Shown here: piece by piece, positions 1 to 7,386 of the stretch
How positions within the stretch are numbered: position 1 is the stretch's first letter
How the letters are laid out: each line of letters starts with the position of its first letter
Source: Nitrospirota bacterium
GTDB lineage: Bacteria; Nitrospirota; Nitrospiria; Nitrospirales; UBA8639
DNA length: 9,500 nucleotides
Direction of reading: 5' to 3'
Assembly (NCBI GenBank): GCA_003233615.1
Contig: QIMB01000381.1
Location: 1 to 9,500, forward strand
The notes under the pieces: generated by a model
What the model saw: only the letters and a program-made list of their open reading frames with translations
Database searches by the model: none
What the model was told of the DNA's origin: nothing
Translations under genes and position numbers: made by a program

Positions 1-356
1 CAAAGTTAAATCTGGTGGTCTTAGGTCCACCTGAAGATTTAGATACCACGACGTGTCAGGTCGCTGATCTCAATATCTTTTCTCAAGAAAGCGTAATTGA
101 AGGGCAAAAGGTGGACGTAAAATTCCGCTATGGTTCGCCTGCGGTTCCCGCAACATTGCATTGGGAAAGCACACAGTCCATTCGCGTGGAATTTGACACT
201 CCAGTCCGAGCTCTCAGTCCAGGGCAATCCGCTGTGTTCTATCAGCAGGATCGAGTCCTCGGTGGCGGCATTATTCAGACTCCAAAACCGGACACGTGCA
301 ATTCTCAGACTTCTATCACGTCCAGGAATTCTTGCTTGCAATCTGTTGTCCGATAA
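1..356 (+). CDS. mnmA: MnmA, tRNA-specific 2-thiouridylase (3' part only)
   Basis: This is the C-terminal ~117 residues of MnmA; the gene begins before the window and is read in the frame starting at base 3. MnmA uses ATP and persulfide sulfur to make 2-thiouridine at wobble position 34 of tRNA(Lys), tRNA(Glu) and tRNA(Gln) in the cytoplasm. The visible part is the C-terminal beta-barrel: LVVLGPPEDL, then VKFRYGSPAVPATL, then VRVEFDTPVRALSPGQSAVFY-type residues (here IRVEFDTP...SPGQSAVFYQQDRVLGGGII), a run typical of the family's end. The ATP-binding PP-loop and the catalytic cysteines lie outside the window. After GGGIIQ (ending at 278) there are about 25 more codons, a somewhat longer tail than usual, with no recognised motif. 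The stop is TAA at 354-356. No clear terminator follows. Confidence 0.9.
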   Translation, partial: KLNLVVLGPPEDLDTTTCQVADLNIFSQESVIEGQKVDVKFRYGSPAVPATLHWESTQSIRVEFDTPVRALSPGQSAVFYQQDRVLGGGIIQTPKPDTCNSQTSITSRNSCLQSVVR

Positions 357-425
357 TAAGAGCATGAAGGCTTCCTCTCTGTTTCCCCCCTTTACCCATA
401 AAAGAATTCCAGCTTTGTCTTGTGG

Positions 426-453
426 TTGACATTTCTTTGTAAAGCCGTAAACT
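426..453 (+). promoter_or_regulatory. Sigma-70-like promoter for pyrF
   Basis: A perfect -35 hexamer TTGACA (426-431) is followed, after a 16-bp spacer, by TAAACT (448-453, 4 of 6 matches to TATAAT). Transcription would start near 460, leaving a leader of about 20 bases before the first pyrF ATG at 479. It lies in the mnmA-pyrF gap with no terminator visible between, so pyrF could also be read from upstream. Inferred from sequence only. Confidence 0.5.
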
Positions 454-478
454 CGAAAGTCTTTTTTCCATTCTTGCC

Positions 479-1258
479 ATGCCCTCTCCTTCAGGAAAAA
501 TGGTCATTCCGAATAAGGCTGCCGACCGGCTTATTTTTGCGCTTGATGTTCCTGATAAAGATCAAGCGCTTTCTTATGTGAAGCAATTAGATGGTCTCGT
601 CACATTCTTTAAAGTTGGTTGGGAATTGTTTTTAGCCGAAGGCCTGAGTATCGTTCGAGTACTCAAAGCCAAAGGCCATAAAGTATTTCTGGATCTGAAA
701 ATTCAAGATGACGTGGATGAAACCGTCAATCGCTATATTCAAGTGGCGATCCGTGAGCAGATTGATTTGGTGACCCTTCATGGATCAGAAAGACTTTTTA
801 GGACGGCCAGACAGGCAAAAGGAGATGCTCCTCTCCAATTGTTGTCTTTGACGCTTTTATCCAATATGGATGAGAGTGCCATGAAAGACCTCGCATTGCT
901 CGACAATGGAACGGGGTGTTGTTTGCCCTTTAAAAAACCTGAAGATTATGTCGAATGGAAAGCCTCCCGCACCTTTGAGGCTGGTGCCGATGGATTCATT
1001 GCCTCAGGCCGATTCGTCCAATTCGTTCGAGGTCTCTTCAAAGAAGGCCATCCACTCATTGTCACACCGGGAGTCCGGCCATCTGGCGCTTCCCATGCTG
1101 AACATAAGAATGTCCTGACCCCACGTGAGGCAATCATGAATGGGTCAGATTATCTGGTCGTCGGGCGACCTATTCGTGATGCCGACTCTCCTCGAGCAGC
1201 GGCACACCATGTGGTTCAGGAAATGACAGAAGCGCTGGAATCTCTGGACGTTTCTTGA
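479..1258 (+). CDS. pyrF: Orotidine 5'-phosphate decarboxylase
   Basis: PyrF converts OMP to UMP, the last step of de novo pyrimidine synthesis, as a cytoplasmic TIM-barrel dimer. Visible signatures in the 259-residue product are LIFALDVP (Asp23, substrate ribose contact), FFKVGW (Lys45), the catalytic Asp-x-Lys-x-x-Asp at Asp72/Lys74/Asp77, VTPGVRP (195-201) at the phosphate-binding end, and SDYLVVGRPI (223-232). Length is normal for bacterial PyrF. The sequence after the catalytic lysine reads IQDDVDETV instead of the common HDIPNTV, and TLHGSE replaces the usual VHASGG, so it belongs to a divergent subgroup with the catalytic tetrad intact. The start is uncertain: ATG 479 has no ribosome-binding site, while ATG 500 (residue 8) has AGGA three bases upstream; both keep the whole fold. 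It has its own promoter and stands 158 bp ahead of the atp operon. Confidence 0.95.
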   Translation: MPSPSGKMVIPNKAADRLIFALDVPDKDQALSYVKQLDGLVTFFKVGWELFLAEGLSIVRVLKAKGHKVFLDLKIQDDVDETVNRYIQVAIREQIDLVTLHGSERLFRTARQAKGDAPLQLLSLTLLSNMDESAMKDLALLDNGTGCCLPFKKPEDYVEWKASRTFEAGADGFIASGRFVQFVRGLFKEGHPLIVTPGVRPSGASHAEHKNVLTPREAIMNGSDYLVVGRPIRDADSPRAAAHHVVQEMTEALESLDVS

Positions 1259-1285
1259 CCCTACATCTTTTCTCATTGATCATTC

Positions 1286-1295
1286 ACACGCGTGT
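1286..1295. repeat. Perfect 10-bp palindrome in pyrF-atpH gap
   Basis: ACACGCGTGT is a perfect palindrome about 30 bp upstream of the -35 element of the putative atp promoter. It has no loop and no following T-run, so it is not a classical terminator. Its position would suit a dimeric regulator, but a single 10-bp palindrome can also occur by chance. Confidence 0.2.
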
Positions 1296-1324
1296 TTCCC
1301 CTTGCAACGTATCACGCTGTTCGG

Positions 1325-1370
1325 TTGACAGGCTGCAGTACCCATGCTAGGTTCAACTGTTTGATATAAC
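1325..1370 (+). promoter_or_regulatory. Candidate promoter(s) for the atpHAGDC operon
   Basis: Two overlapping candidates are seen. The first has a perfect TTGACA (1325-1330), a 17-bp spacer and TAGGTT (1348-1353), a weak -10 helped by a TG one base upstream (extended -10, TGCTAGGTT). The second is an extended -10, TGATATAAC (hexamer TATAAC 1365-1370, 5 of 6), with no good -35. Starts would fall near 1360 and 1377, giving leaders of about 57 and 40 bases before the GTG of atpH. The site explains how the F1 genes can be expressed without an upstream Fo operon. No start site has been mapped. Confidence 0.45.
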
Positions 1371-1416
1371 ACGCCATTTTCCAATCAAACTGGGCTATCT
1401 GGATTCTCTGTAAACC

Positions 1417-1956
1417 GTGAACCAAAGTACAATCGGGCGTCGGTATGCATCGGCGCTTTTCCAATTGCTCGATGAATCGGGTATCGAACCAGCACGAAAT
1501 TCCTTAGGGTCTTTGACCAAGGGTTTAGAAGATACCCCTGCCTTGAAGCATGTTCTGGCTTCACCTGTTTTTACATATGAAGAAAAACAAGCTGTATTGG
1601 AGGAAATATGCCAGCGTACGCAAGCACCTCCGATAATGCGTGACTTTCTGAATCAATTATTGAAAAACAACCGTGCGGTGTTGCTTCCAGATATTTCCCA
1701 GGCCTTTTCGAATCTGGCCGATGAACGAAAGGGCATTCAACAAGTTCATGTCATTTCGGCTAAGGCCTTAGACACGACAGAGCAAACGCAGGTGACGCAG
1801 GAGCTGACCAGCTCCCTTGGTCATGCCGTTGATGTTGTGTATGAAGTCCAACCAGCGCTCATTTCCGGGTTGAAAATTCACATAGGCAGTCAAGTTTTTG
1901 ATAATACTGTGCTGGGACGATTGACCAGCATGCAGGATCAGTTGACGAAGGGGTAA
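1417..1956 (+). CDS. atpH: ATP synthase F1 subunit delta (OSCP family)
   Basis: Subunit delta caps the alpha3-beta3 ring and ties it to the peripheral b stalk, forming the stator of the F-type ATP synthase on the inner face of the cytoplasmic membrane. The product has 179 residues, the usual length. The N terminus STIGRRYASALFQL matches the family opening helix (typically S-x-I-A-x-R-Y-A-x-A-L), and the C-terminal part VQPALISGLKIHIGSQVFDNTVLGRL matches the conserved end (P-x-L-I-G-G-x-x-I-x-x-G-x-x-x-x-D-x-S). The start is GTG at 1417, chosen because it places the family motif right at the N terminus; no strong ribosome-binding site precedes it. It is first in the atpHAGDC run. The b-subunit gene atpF, which usually stands directly upstream, is absent; pyrF is there instead. 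The stop is three bases before atpA. Confidence 0.95.
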   Translation: MNQSTIGRRYASALFQLLDESGIEPARNSLGSLTKGLEDTPALKHVLASPVFTYEEKQAVLEEICQRTQAPPIMRDFLNQLLKNNRAVLLPDISQAFSNLADERKGIQQVHVISAKALDTTEQTQVTQELTSSLGHAVDVVYEVQPALISGLKIHIGSQVFDNTVLGRLTSMQDQLTKG

Positions 1957-1959
1957 TCC

Positions 1960-3471
1960 ATGCAGATCAAAGCGGAAGAAATCAGCTCCATCATTAAAGA
2001 CAAAATCAAGGGGTTTGACCAGCGCGTCGATGTGAAGGAAATGGGGTATGTCATTCAAGTGGGTGACAACATTGCCAAAGTCTATGGGCTGGAAGGTGCC
2101 ATGGCCGGTGAATTATTAGAATTTCCTGGTGGGCTGTTCGGCGTAGCCTTGAATCTTGAAGAAGACAGCGTCGGTGTGGTGCTTCTTGGTGAGGATACAC
2201 AAATTCGTGAGGGTGACCCTGTCAAACGAACGGGTCGTATTGCTGAAGTCCCGGTGGGTGAAGCATTGGTCGGTCGTGTGGTTGATGCGATTGGTATGCC
2301 GATTGATGGAAAAGGACCAATCAATGCATCAGCAACCCGTTTGATTGAAATTCAAGCCCCTGGTGTCGTGGATCGTCAATCAGTAGGAGAACCACTGCAA
2401 ACTGGATTGAAAGCCATTGATGCCATGATTCCCGTTGGTCGAGGTCAACGCGAATTAATCATTGGTGATCGGCAAACAGGAAAAACTGCTATCGCCATCG
2501 ATACGATCATCAATCAAAAGGGCTTAGATGTCTATTGCTTCTATGTCGCCATTGGTCAAAAACGTTCGACCGTTGCACGTGTGGTCAAAACATTAGAAGA
2601 TCACGGGGCCATGGAATTCACCACGGTAATCTCCGCGACGGCAAGTGATTCGGCATCGCTACAATTCTTTGCGCCATATGCCGGTGTGACGATGGCCGAA
2701 TATTTCCGTGATAATGGAAAGCATGCGCTAATCGTGTATGATGATTTGTCCAAGCATGCAACCGCGTACCGTCAGCTTTCTCTTCTTCTTCGTCGGCCAC
2801 CAGGCCGTGAAGCCTACCCTGGTGATGTGTTCTTTTTGCATTCCCGGTTGTTGGAGCGAGCGGCGAAGCTAAGCGATGCAAAAGGCGCTGGGAGTTTAAC
2901 GGCCTTACCAATTATTGAAACGCAAGCGGGTGATGTGTCTGCCTATATTCCAACCAATGTGATTTCTATTACAGATGGGCAGATCTTTCTGGCGTCTGAT
3001 TTATTCTACTCTGGCATTCGACCGGCCATTAACGTGGGTCTCTCTGTCTCCCGCGTCGGTGGGTCGGCTCAGATTAAAACCATGAAACAAGTTGCCGGAA
3101 CGCTCAGGTTGGATTTGGCCCAATATCGTGAAATGGCGGCGTTCTCCCAGTTCGGGAGTGAATTAGATAAAGCTACGCAAGCACAATTGGCCCGAGGTAT
3201 TCGCATGGTGGAATTGCTCAAACAAGAACAATACAAGCCAATGTCCATCTCGGATCAGGTGATATCAATTTATACCGGGGTGAATGGTTTTCTGGATAAT
3301 GTCCCCGTGAATAAAATTCGAGAATTTGAACGCGATCTCATTGATTATTTTAAGGAAAAGCACCCGGCCCTTCGGGATGAGGTCAAAACCAAAAAGAAGA
3401 TTGATGACGATTTGGGTGGCCAGTTGAAAACCGCAATCAATGAGTTTAAGAAATCTAAAGGGTACGAATAA
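1960..3471 (+). CDS. atpA: ATP synthase F1 subunit alpha
   Basis: Alpha is the non-catalytic nucleotide-binding subunit of the F1 hexamer and supplies the arginine finger to the catalytic sites on beta. The product has 503 residues, normal for the family. Visible are the N-terminal beta-barrel (GYVIQVGDNIAKVYGLE, residues 29-45), the Walker A loop GDRQTGKT (169-176), and the IRPAINVGLSVSRVGGSAQ-type signature near 353-370 with the finger at Arg365. The C-terminal helical domain ends in a lysine-rich tail. The ATG has a good Shine-Dalgarno, AAGGGG (1948-1953), that overlaps the atpH stop, so the two genes are likely translationally coupled. No unusual insertions are seen. Confidence 0.98.
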   Translation: MQIKAEEISSIIKDKIKGFDQRVDVKEMGYVIQVGDNIAKVYGLEGAMAGELLEFPGGLFGVALNLEEDSVGVVLLGEDTQIREGDPVKRTGRIAEVPVGEALVGRVVDAIGMPIDGKGPINASATRLIEIQAPGVVDRQSVGEPLQTGLKAIDAMIPVGRGQRELIIGDRQTGKTAIAIDTIINQKGLDVYCFYVAIGQKRSTVARVVKTLEDHGAMEFTTVISATASDSASLQFFAPYAGVTMAEYFRDNGKHALIVYDDLSKHATAYRQLSLLLRRPPGREAYPGDVFFLHSRLLERAAKLSDAKGAGSLTALPIIETQAGDVSAYIPTNVISITDGQIFLASDLFYSGIRPAINVGLSVSRVGGSAQIKTMKQVAGTLRLDLAQYREMAAFSQFGSELDKATQAQLARGIRMVELLKQEQYKPMSISDQVISIYTGVNGFLDNVPVNKIREFERDLIDYFKEKHPALRDEVKTKKKIDDDLGGQLKTAINEFKKSKGYE

Positions 3472-3495
3472 CCTTGTAAGAAGTTTTTAACACGT

Positions 3496-4371
3496 ATGCC
3501 AAGTCTTCAAAGTCTTCGACGGAAAATTGTCTCCGTCAAAAATACTCAGAAAATTACCAAAGCCATGAAAATGGTGGCCGCGTCGAAATTGAAACGTGCC
3601 CAGAATCGCATTCTGACGGCCAGACCCTATGCGCTCCAATTACGGGAGGTCATGGGTAATTTAAGTCAGCGAGTGAATCGTGCCTCCCATCCTCTTTTGA
3701 GTCGCCGTGGTGGCAATACACTTGAACTCTTGGTGGTGACGAGTGATCGCGGACTGTGTGGAGCTTTTAATACCAATATCCTGCGCCAGTCAGTGAAATT
3801 TTTGGAACAGCAACGGGATCAAGGCAAACAGGTAACAGTCAGTCTCGCCGGTCGCAAATCCATTGATTTTTTTAAGCGGCGTGATTGGCCCATTCGTCAA
3901 GAGTGGCCTGGAGTCTTTGATCGGCTGAGTTTTGAACATGCTCTGGACATTGGACAGAATGTGGTGTCTCACTATCATGAAGGTACATTCGATCATTTGT
4001 ATGTGGTCTACAATGAATTCAAATCGGTGATGCAGCAAGAAGTGGTGGTGGAAAAATTACTGCCGATAGAATCTCTGGAAGAATCAGATGGTAGCGAGAA
4101 ATCTTCACTTGGTGGTGGATATCTGTATGAGCCGGATGAAAGTGAATTGTTGGCGACGTTATTGCCCAAGCATTTTGAAATTCAAACGTATCGCGTCTTG
4201 TTGGAGTCGGCTGCAGCAGAACAGGCTGCCCGGATGACAGCCATGGACGGGGCGACGCGCAATGCTGGTGAGCTGATCAAGAAAGTCACCTTGTTTTATA
4301 ATAAAACTCGTCAGGCAACTATTACCAAAGAATTAATGGATATTGTCGGAGGCGCTGAAGCCGTCCAATAA
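3496..4371 (+). CDS. atpG: ATP synthase F1 subunit gamma
   Basis: Gamma is the central rotor shaft of F1, turning inside the alpha3-beta3 ring. The 291-residue product has the conserved first coiled-coil helix (residues 1-60: SLRRKIVSVKNTQKITKAMKMVAASKL), the Rossmann-like middle (ELLVVTSDRGLCGAFNTNI) and the conserved C-terminal helix (ESAAAEQAARMTAMDGATRNAG, beginning at Glu237) that pairs with the first. The family ending with a QATITKEL-type run (4312-4335) is present. Length is typical (285-295). It lies 24 bp after atpA; the upstream AAGAAG is a weak and distant ribosome-binding site. The segment EESDGSEKSSLGGG is a poorly conserved surface stretch where family members vary. Confidence 0.97.
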   Translation: MPSLQSLRRKIVSVKNTQKITKAMKMVAASKLKRAQNRILTARPYALQLREVMGNLSQRVNRASHPLLSRRGGNTLELLVVTSDRGLCGAFNTNILRQSVKFLEQQRDQGKQVTVSLAGRKSIDFFKRRDWPIRQEWPGVFDRLSFEHALDIGQNVVSHYHEGTFDHLYVVYNEFKSVMQQEVVVEKLLPIESLEESDGSEKSSLGGGYLYEPDESELLATLLPKHFEIQTYRVLLESAAAEQAARMTAMDGATRNAGELIKKVTLFYNKTRQATITKELMDIVGGAEAVQ

Positions 4372-4425
4372 ATCACGGGTTGTTCAGGAACCGTTGAGTC
4401 AGGCTGTTCCCGACCCCTTCCAACC

Positions 4426-4431
4426 AAGGAG
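4426..4431 (+). promoter_or_regulatory. Shine-Dalgarno of atpD, bearing on start choice
   Basis: AAGGAG is the strongest ribosome-binding site in the operon. It stands only three bases before ATG 4435 but six bases before the adjacent in-frame GTG 4438. The spacing fits GTG better, the codon fits ATG better; the two products differ by a single residue. Confidence 0.6.
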
Positions 4432-4434
4432 CAT

Positions 4435-5892
4435 ATGGTGGGTACCGATACTGGAATTGGAAAAGTCGTACAAGTCATTGGACCGGTGGTCGATATTGAA
4501 TTTCCCCCTGGGAAACTCCCGTTTATTTTTAATGCCCTGACAATTACGCAAGGGGCAGGAGAAAAAGACGGCGAAGAAGGTACGAAGCTGACCATGGAGG
4601 TCGCGAAGCATCTTGGAGAAAATCGTATCCGTGCCATTGCCATGTCATCGACAGACGGGTTAGTTCGTGGACTCGAAGTGGTCGATACCGGTGCGCCCAT
4701 ATCTGTTCCGGTAGGGAAGGAAACGCTGGGTCGTATCATGAACGTCTTGGGTGAGCCCGTCGATGGATTTGGCCCGGTGCAAGCGCAAAAACGCTGGTCT
4801 ATTCACCGTGCAGCTCCTCCTTTAGAAGATCAGGAAACCAAAACAGAAGTGTTGGAAACCGGTATCAAAGTGGTTGATCTCTTAGAGCCCTATGCGAAGG
4901 GTGGAAAAGTTGGTTTGTTCGGTGGTGCCGGTGTGGGAAAAACCGTCATCATTATGGAGCTGATCAATAATATTGCGCTTCACCATGGTGGGTATTCGGT
5001 ATTTGCCGGTGTCGGGGAACGGACTCGTGAAGGAAATGATCTCTGGCATGAAATGCAAGATTCAAAAGTGATTGATCCTAAGGATTTCACAAAATCCAAA
5101 GTGGCTTTGGTCTATGGGCAAATGAACGAGCCGCCAGGTGCCAGACTTCGCGTGGGATTAACCGGTCTGACGATTGCAGAATATTTCCGTGATGAAGAGC
5201 ATCAGGATGTACTGCTCTTTGTCGATAATATTTTCCGGTTTACCCAAGCTGGTTCTGAGGTTTCTGCACTACTCGGCCGAATGCCATCTGCCGTAGGGTA
5301 TCAGCCGACTTTAGGGACTGAAATGGGTACGTTGCAAGAACGCATTACATCTACGAAGAACGGTTCGATTACTTCTGTGCAAGCCATTTATGTTCCGGCT
5401 GACGATTTGACCGACCCTGCACCGGCCACGGCTTTTGCTCACTTGGATGCCACCACCGTGCTTTCTCGTGGTTTGGCCGAATTGGGCATTTATCCTGCGG
5501 TAGATCCTTTGGATTCAACGTCTCGTATTTTAGATCCGGCTATTTTGGGTGAAGAGCATTATTCCGTTGTACAACGCGTGCAAGGGACTTTGCAGAAATA
5601 CAAAGATTTGCAAGATATTATTGCGATTTTGGGAATGGACGAATTGTCTGAAGATGACAAACAAACAGTGTCCAGAGCTCGTAAATTGCAACGTTTCTTG
5701 TCTCAACCCTTCCATGTGGCCGAGGCTTTTACAGGCACACCGGGGAAATATGTCAAACTGGTAGATACCGTCAGAAGTTTTAAGGGAATTGTTGATGGCA
5801 ATTATGATCATTTACCAGAACAAGCATTTTACATGGTTGGTGTCATTGAAGAAGCCGTTGAGAAGGCTGAAAAATTAGGATATAAGGTGTAA
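4435..5892 (+). CDS. atpD: ATP synthase F1 subunit beta (catalytic)
   Basis: Beta carries the three catalytic sites that make ATP from ADP and phosphate. The product has 485 residues, normal length. Visible are the N-terminal barrel (GKVVQVIGPVVDIEF, 9-23), Walker A GGAGVGKT (163-170), the catalytic glutamate Glu195 in GERTREGNDL, Walker B LLFVDN (260-265, Asp264), the ALLGRMPSAVGYQPTL segment that contacts gamma, the ATP-synthase alpha/beta signature PAVDPLDSTSR, and the lever motif DELSEDD (402-408, DELSEED in most species). All catalytic residues I can check are present. It follows atpG after 63 bp, the largest gap in the operon, and its stop overlaps the atpC start in TAATG. ATG 4435 is annotated; GTG 4438 is an equally possible start given the spacing of the AAGGAG. 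Confidence 0.98.
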   Translation: MVGTDTGIGKVVQVIGPVVDIEFPPGKLPFIFNALTITQGAGEKDGEEGTKLTMEVAKHLGENRIRAIAMSSTDGLVRGLEVVDTGAPISVPVGKETLGRIMNVLGEPVDGFGPVQAQKRWSIHRAAPPLEDQETKTEVLETGIKVVDLLEPYAKGGKVGLFGGAGVGKTVIIMELINNIALHHGGYSVFAGVGERTREGNDLWHEMQDSKVIDPKDFTKSKVALVYGQMNEPPGARLRVGLTGLTIAEYFRDEEHQDVLLFVDNIFRFTQAGSEVSALLGRMPSAVGYQPTLGTEMGTLQERITSTKNGSITSVQAIYVPADDLTDPAPATAFAHLDATTVLSRGLAELGIYPAVDPLDSTSRILDPAILGEEHYSVVQRVQGTLQKYKDLQDIIAILGMDELSEDDKQTVSRARKLQRFLSQPFHVAEAFTGTPGKYVKLVDTVRSFKGIVDGNYDHLPEQAFYMVGVIEEAVEKAEKLGYKV

Positions 5893-6347
5893 TGGCTGAT
5901 TCGGCAACAGCAGTGTCCGCAGGCAAGATACTTCTAGAGGTTGTCACGCCGGACCATCGTTTACTGAGTAAGGAAGTAGATTATGTTTCTGCTCCTGGCA
6001 GTGAGGGTGATTTCGGGGTGCTTCCTGGACATTGTCATTTTCTCACCACGCTGCGGATTGGGGAACTCCAATATCGTATCGGGGACAAAACGGAATTAAT
6101 GGCGGTGTTGTGGGGGTTTGCTGAAGTGACCCCGACGAAAGTGACTATTCTTGCTGAAATTGCTGAGAAAGCCGAAGATATCAATGTTGAACGTGCCGAA
6201 GATTCGGTGAAGAAAGCGGAAGAACGTTTAGAGCGTGGAGGTCTGGCTTCAGAAGTTGAAGAAGCGAGGGTCAGTTTAGAAAAAGCGCGCCTTCGCAAAA
6301 AAATTGCCGACCGTCACCGTCAGCAAAGTGGATCACGAATTTCATAG
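5892..6347 (+). CDS. atpC: ATP synthase F1 subunit epsilon
   Basis: Epsilon sits at the foot of the gamma shaft, links the rotor to the c-ring, and can inhibit ATP hydrolysis through its C-terminal helices. The N-terminal beta-sandwich (about residues 12-95) shows LEVVTPDHRLLSKEVDYVSAPGSEGDFGVLPGH-type residues, with the family motif GDFGVLPGH at 39-47. The C-terminal helical pair (about 100-148) is rich in Glu, Lys and Arg, as in the inhibitory domain of two-helix epsilons. At 151 residues it is slightly longer than the usual 130-140, from extra residues at both ends. Its ATG overlaps the atpD stop by one base (TAATG), implying translational coupling. It closes the operon; no terminator is visible in the 36 bases after it. 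Confidence 0.95.
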   Translation: MADSATAVSAGKILLEVVTPDHRLLSKEVDYVSAPGSEGDFGVLPGHCHFLTTLRIGELQYRIGDKTELMAVLWGFAEVTPTKVTILAEIAEKAEDINVERAEDSVKKAEERLERGGLASEVEEARVSLEKARLRKKIADRHRQQSGSRIS

Positions 6348-6383
6348 TTAGTTGTTCCAAACCTACCCCCACCCCTACTCCCC

Positions 6384-7352
6384 ATGCCGCATGTCGAAAC
6401 GCGGACGGAATTCATCGTTACAGCTGGGGAATCCCCCAAGAGATTAGATCATTTTCTCGCTAGTCGTGAGCCGTACTATTCTCGTTCGGCTCTCCAGCGA
6501 TTAATAGAAAGTGGGCATATCACTGTAGACGCACAGGTGGTAAAGCCCAGTCGCAAGGTCAAGCCGGGCGACAGAATTCTGTTGATCGTTCCTCGTCCTG
6601 AGCCGCTTGATATCCAACCTGAGCCCATTCCCCTTCATATCCTTCATGAAGATGACGCGCTTCTCGTTCTCAATAAACCTGCAGGCCTGGTCGTCCATCC
6701 AGCACCAGGACATTGGACGGGGACCATGGTCAATGCCTTGCTACATCATATGCAAAGCGGAGAGGGACATCTCTCATCCATAGGGGGGAGAGAACGGCCT
6801 GGACTGGTTCATCGGTTGGATAAGGAAACCACAGGGGTCTTAGTTGTGGCCAAGACGGATTACGCCCATCAACAGTTATCTGCACAGTTCAAAAACCATA
6901 CGATTAGCCGTCTCTATGAGGCCCTCGTATGGGGATCGCCGAGAACTCGTGAAGGTCGGATTGAATTAGCCATTGGTCGTGATACGAAAGACCGAAAAAC
7001 GTTTTCCTCGCATACCACTCGCCCGAAAGCCTCGTTGACCACATATAAAATACTCGATCGAATGGGAAAACTTGCTGCCCATGTCGCGTTAACTCCCGGG
7101 ACAGGTCGAACCCATCAACTGCGTGTACATTTAAAGGCCATTGACTGTCCGATCTTAGGAGACCGCACGTATGGTGGGAAAAAAGTGATGGAGGTCGGGG
7201 GCATTCCGATTCCTCGTGTTATGTTGCATGCCAAAGTTTTAGGATTTGTCCATCCTCTCACACAACTATCAGTGATATTTTCGGCACCGCTACCAGAAGA
7301 CATGGAAGCGGTGCGACAGGAATTCACCACCCAAAGTATCTCCCAAACTTGA
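6384..7352 (+). CDS. rluD: RluA/RluD-family 23S rRNA pseudouridine synthase
   Basis: Members isomerise uridine to pseudouridine in large-subunit rRNA; the RluD type modifies helix 69. The 322-residue product has an N-terminal S4-like RNA-binding domain (about 18-68: KRLDHFLASREPYYSRSALQRLIESGHITVD), then the catalytic domain with the family motif HRLDKETTG (143-151, catalytic Asp146), the LVLNKPAGLVVHPAPG segment (94-109), and TGRTHQLRVHL near the C terminus. Length and S4 domain favour RluD over the shorter RluA, but substrate (RluC, RluD or other positions) cannot be fixed from sequence. ATG 6384 is the only sensible start; the preceding bases are C-rich (6362-6383) with no Shine-Dalgarno. 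The gene is 36 bp after atpC in the same direction with no terminator between, so read-through from the atp operon is likely. Confidence 0.93.
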   Translation: MPHVETRTEFIVTAGESPKRLDHFLASREPYYSRSALQRLIESGHITVDAQVVKPSRKVKPGDRILLIVPRPEPLDIQPEPIPLHILHEDDALLVLNKPAGLVVHPAPGHWTGTMVNALLHHMQSGEGHLSSIGGRERPGLVHRLDKETTGVLVVAKTDYAHQQLSAQFKNHTISRLYEALVWGSPRTREGRIELAIGRDTKDRKTFSSHTTRPKASLTTYKILDRMGKLAAHVALTPGTGRTHQLRVHLKAIDCPILGDRTYGGKKVMEVGGIPIPRVMLHAKVLGFVHPLTQLSVIFSAPLPEDMEAVRQEFTTQSISQT

Positions 7353-7386
7353 CAGGCTACCCTCTATTTGGACTAGATTCAGATTG

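Noticed and set aside
39..365. Minus-strand open frame opposite mnmA
   Set aside because: It is a shadow of the clearly conserved MnmA frame and has no family features.
357..425. Terminator after mnmA
   Set aside because: Only a 4-bp GAAG/CTTC match with a single-base loop is present; it cannot form a stable hairpin, and the following tract is C-rich, not a clean T-run.
7349..7379. Promoter for the unknown gene at 7387 (TTGACA overlapping the rluD stop)
   Set aside because: The only -10-like hexamer is weak and 19 bp away, and it would start transcription at the start codon; read-through from rluD is simpler.
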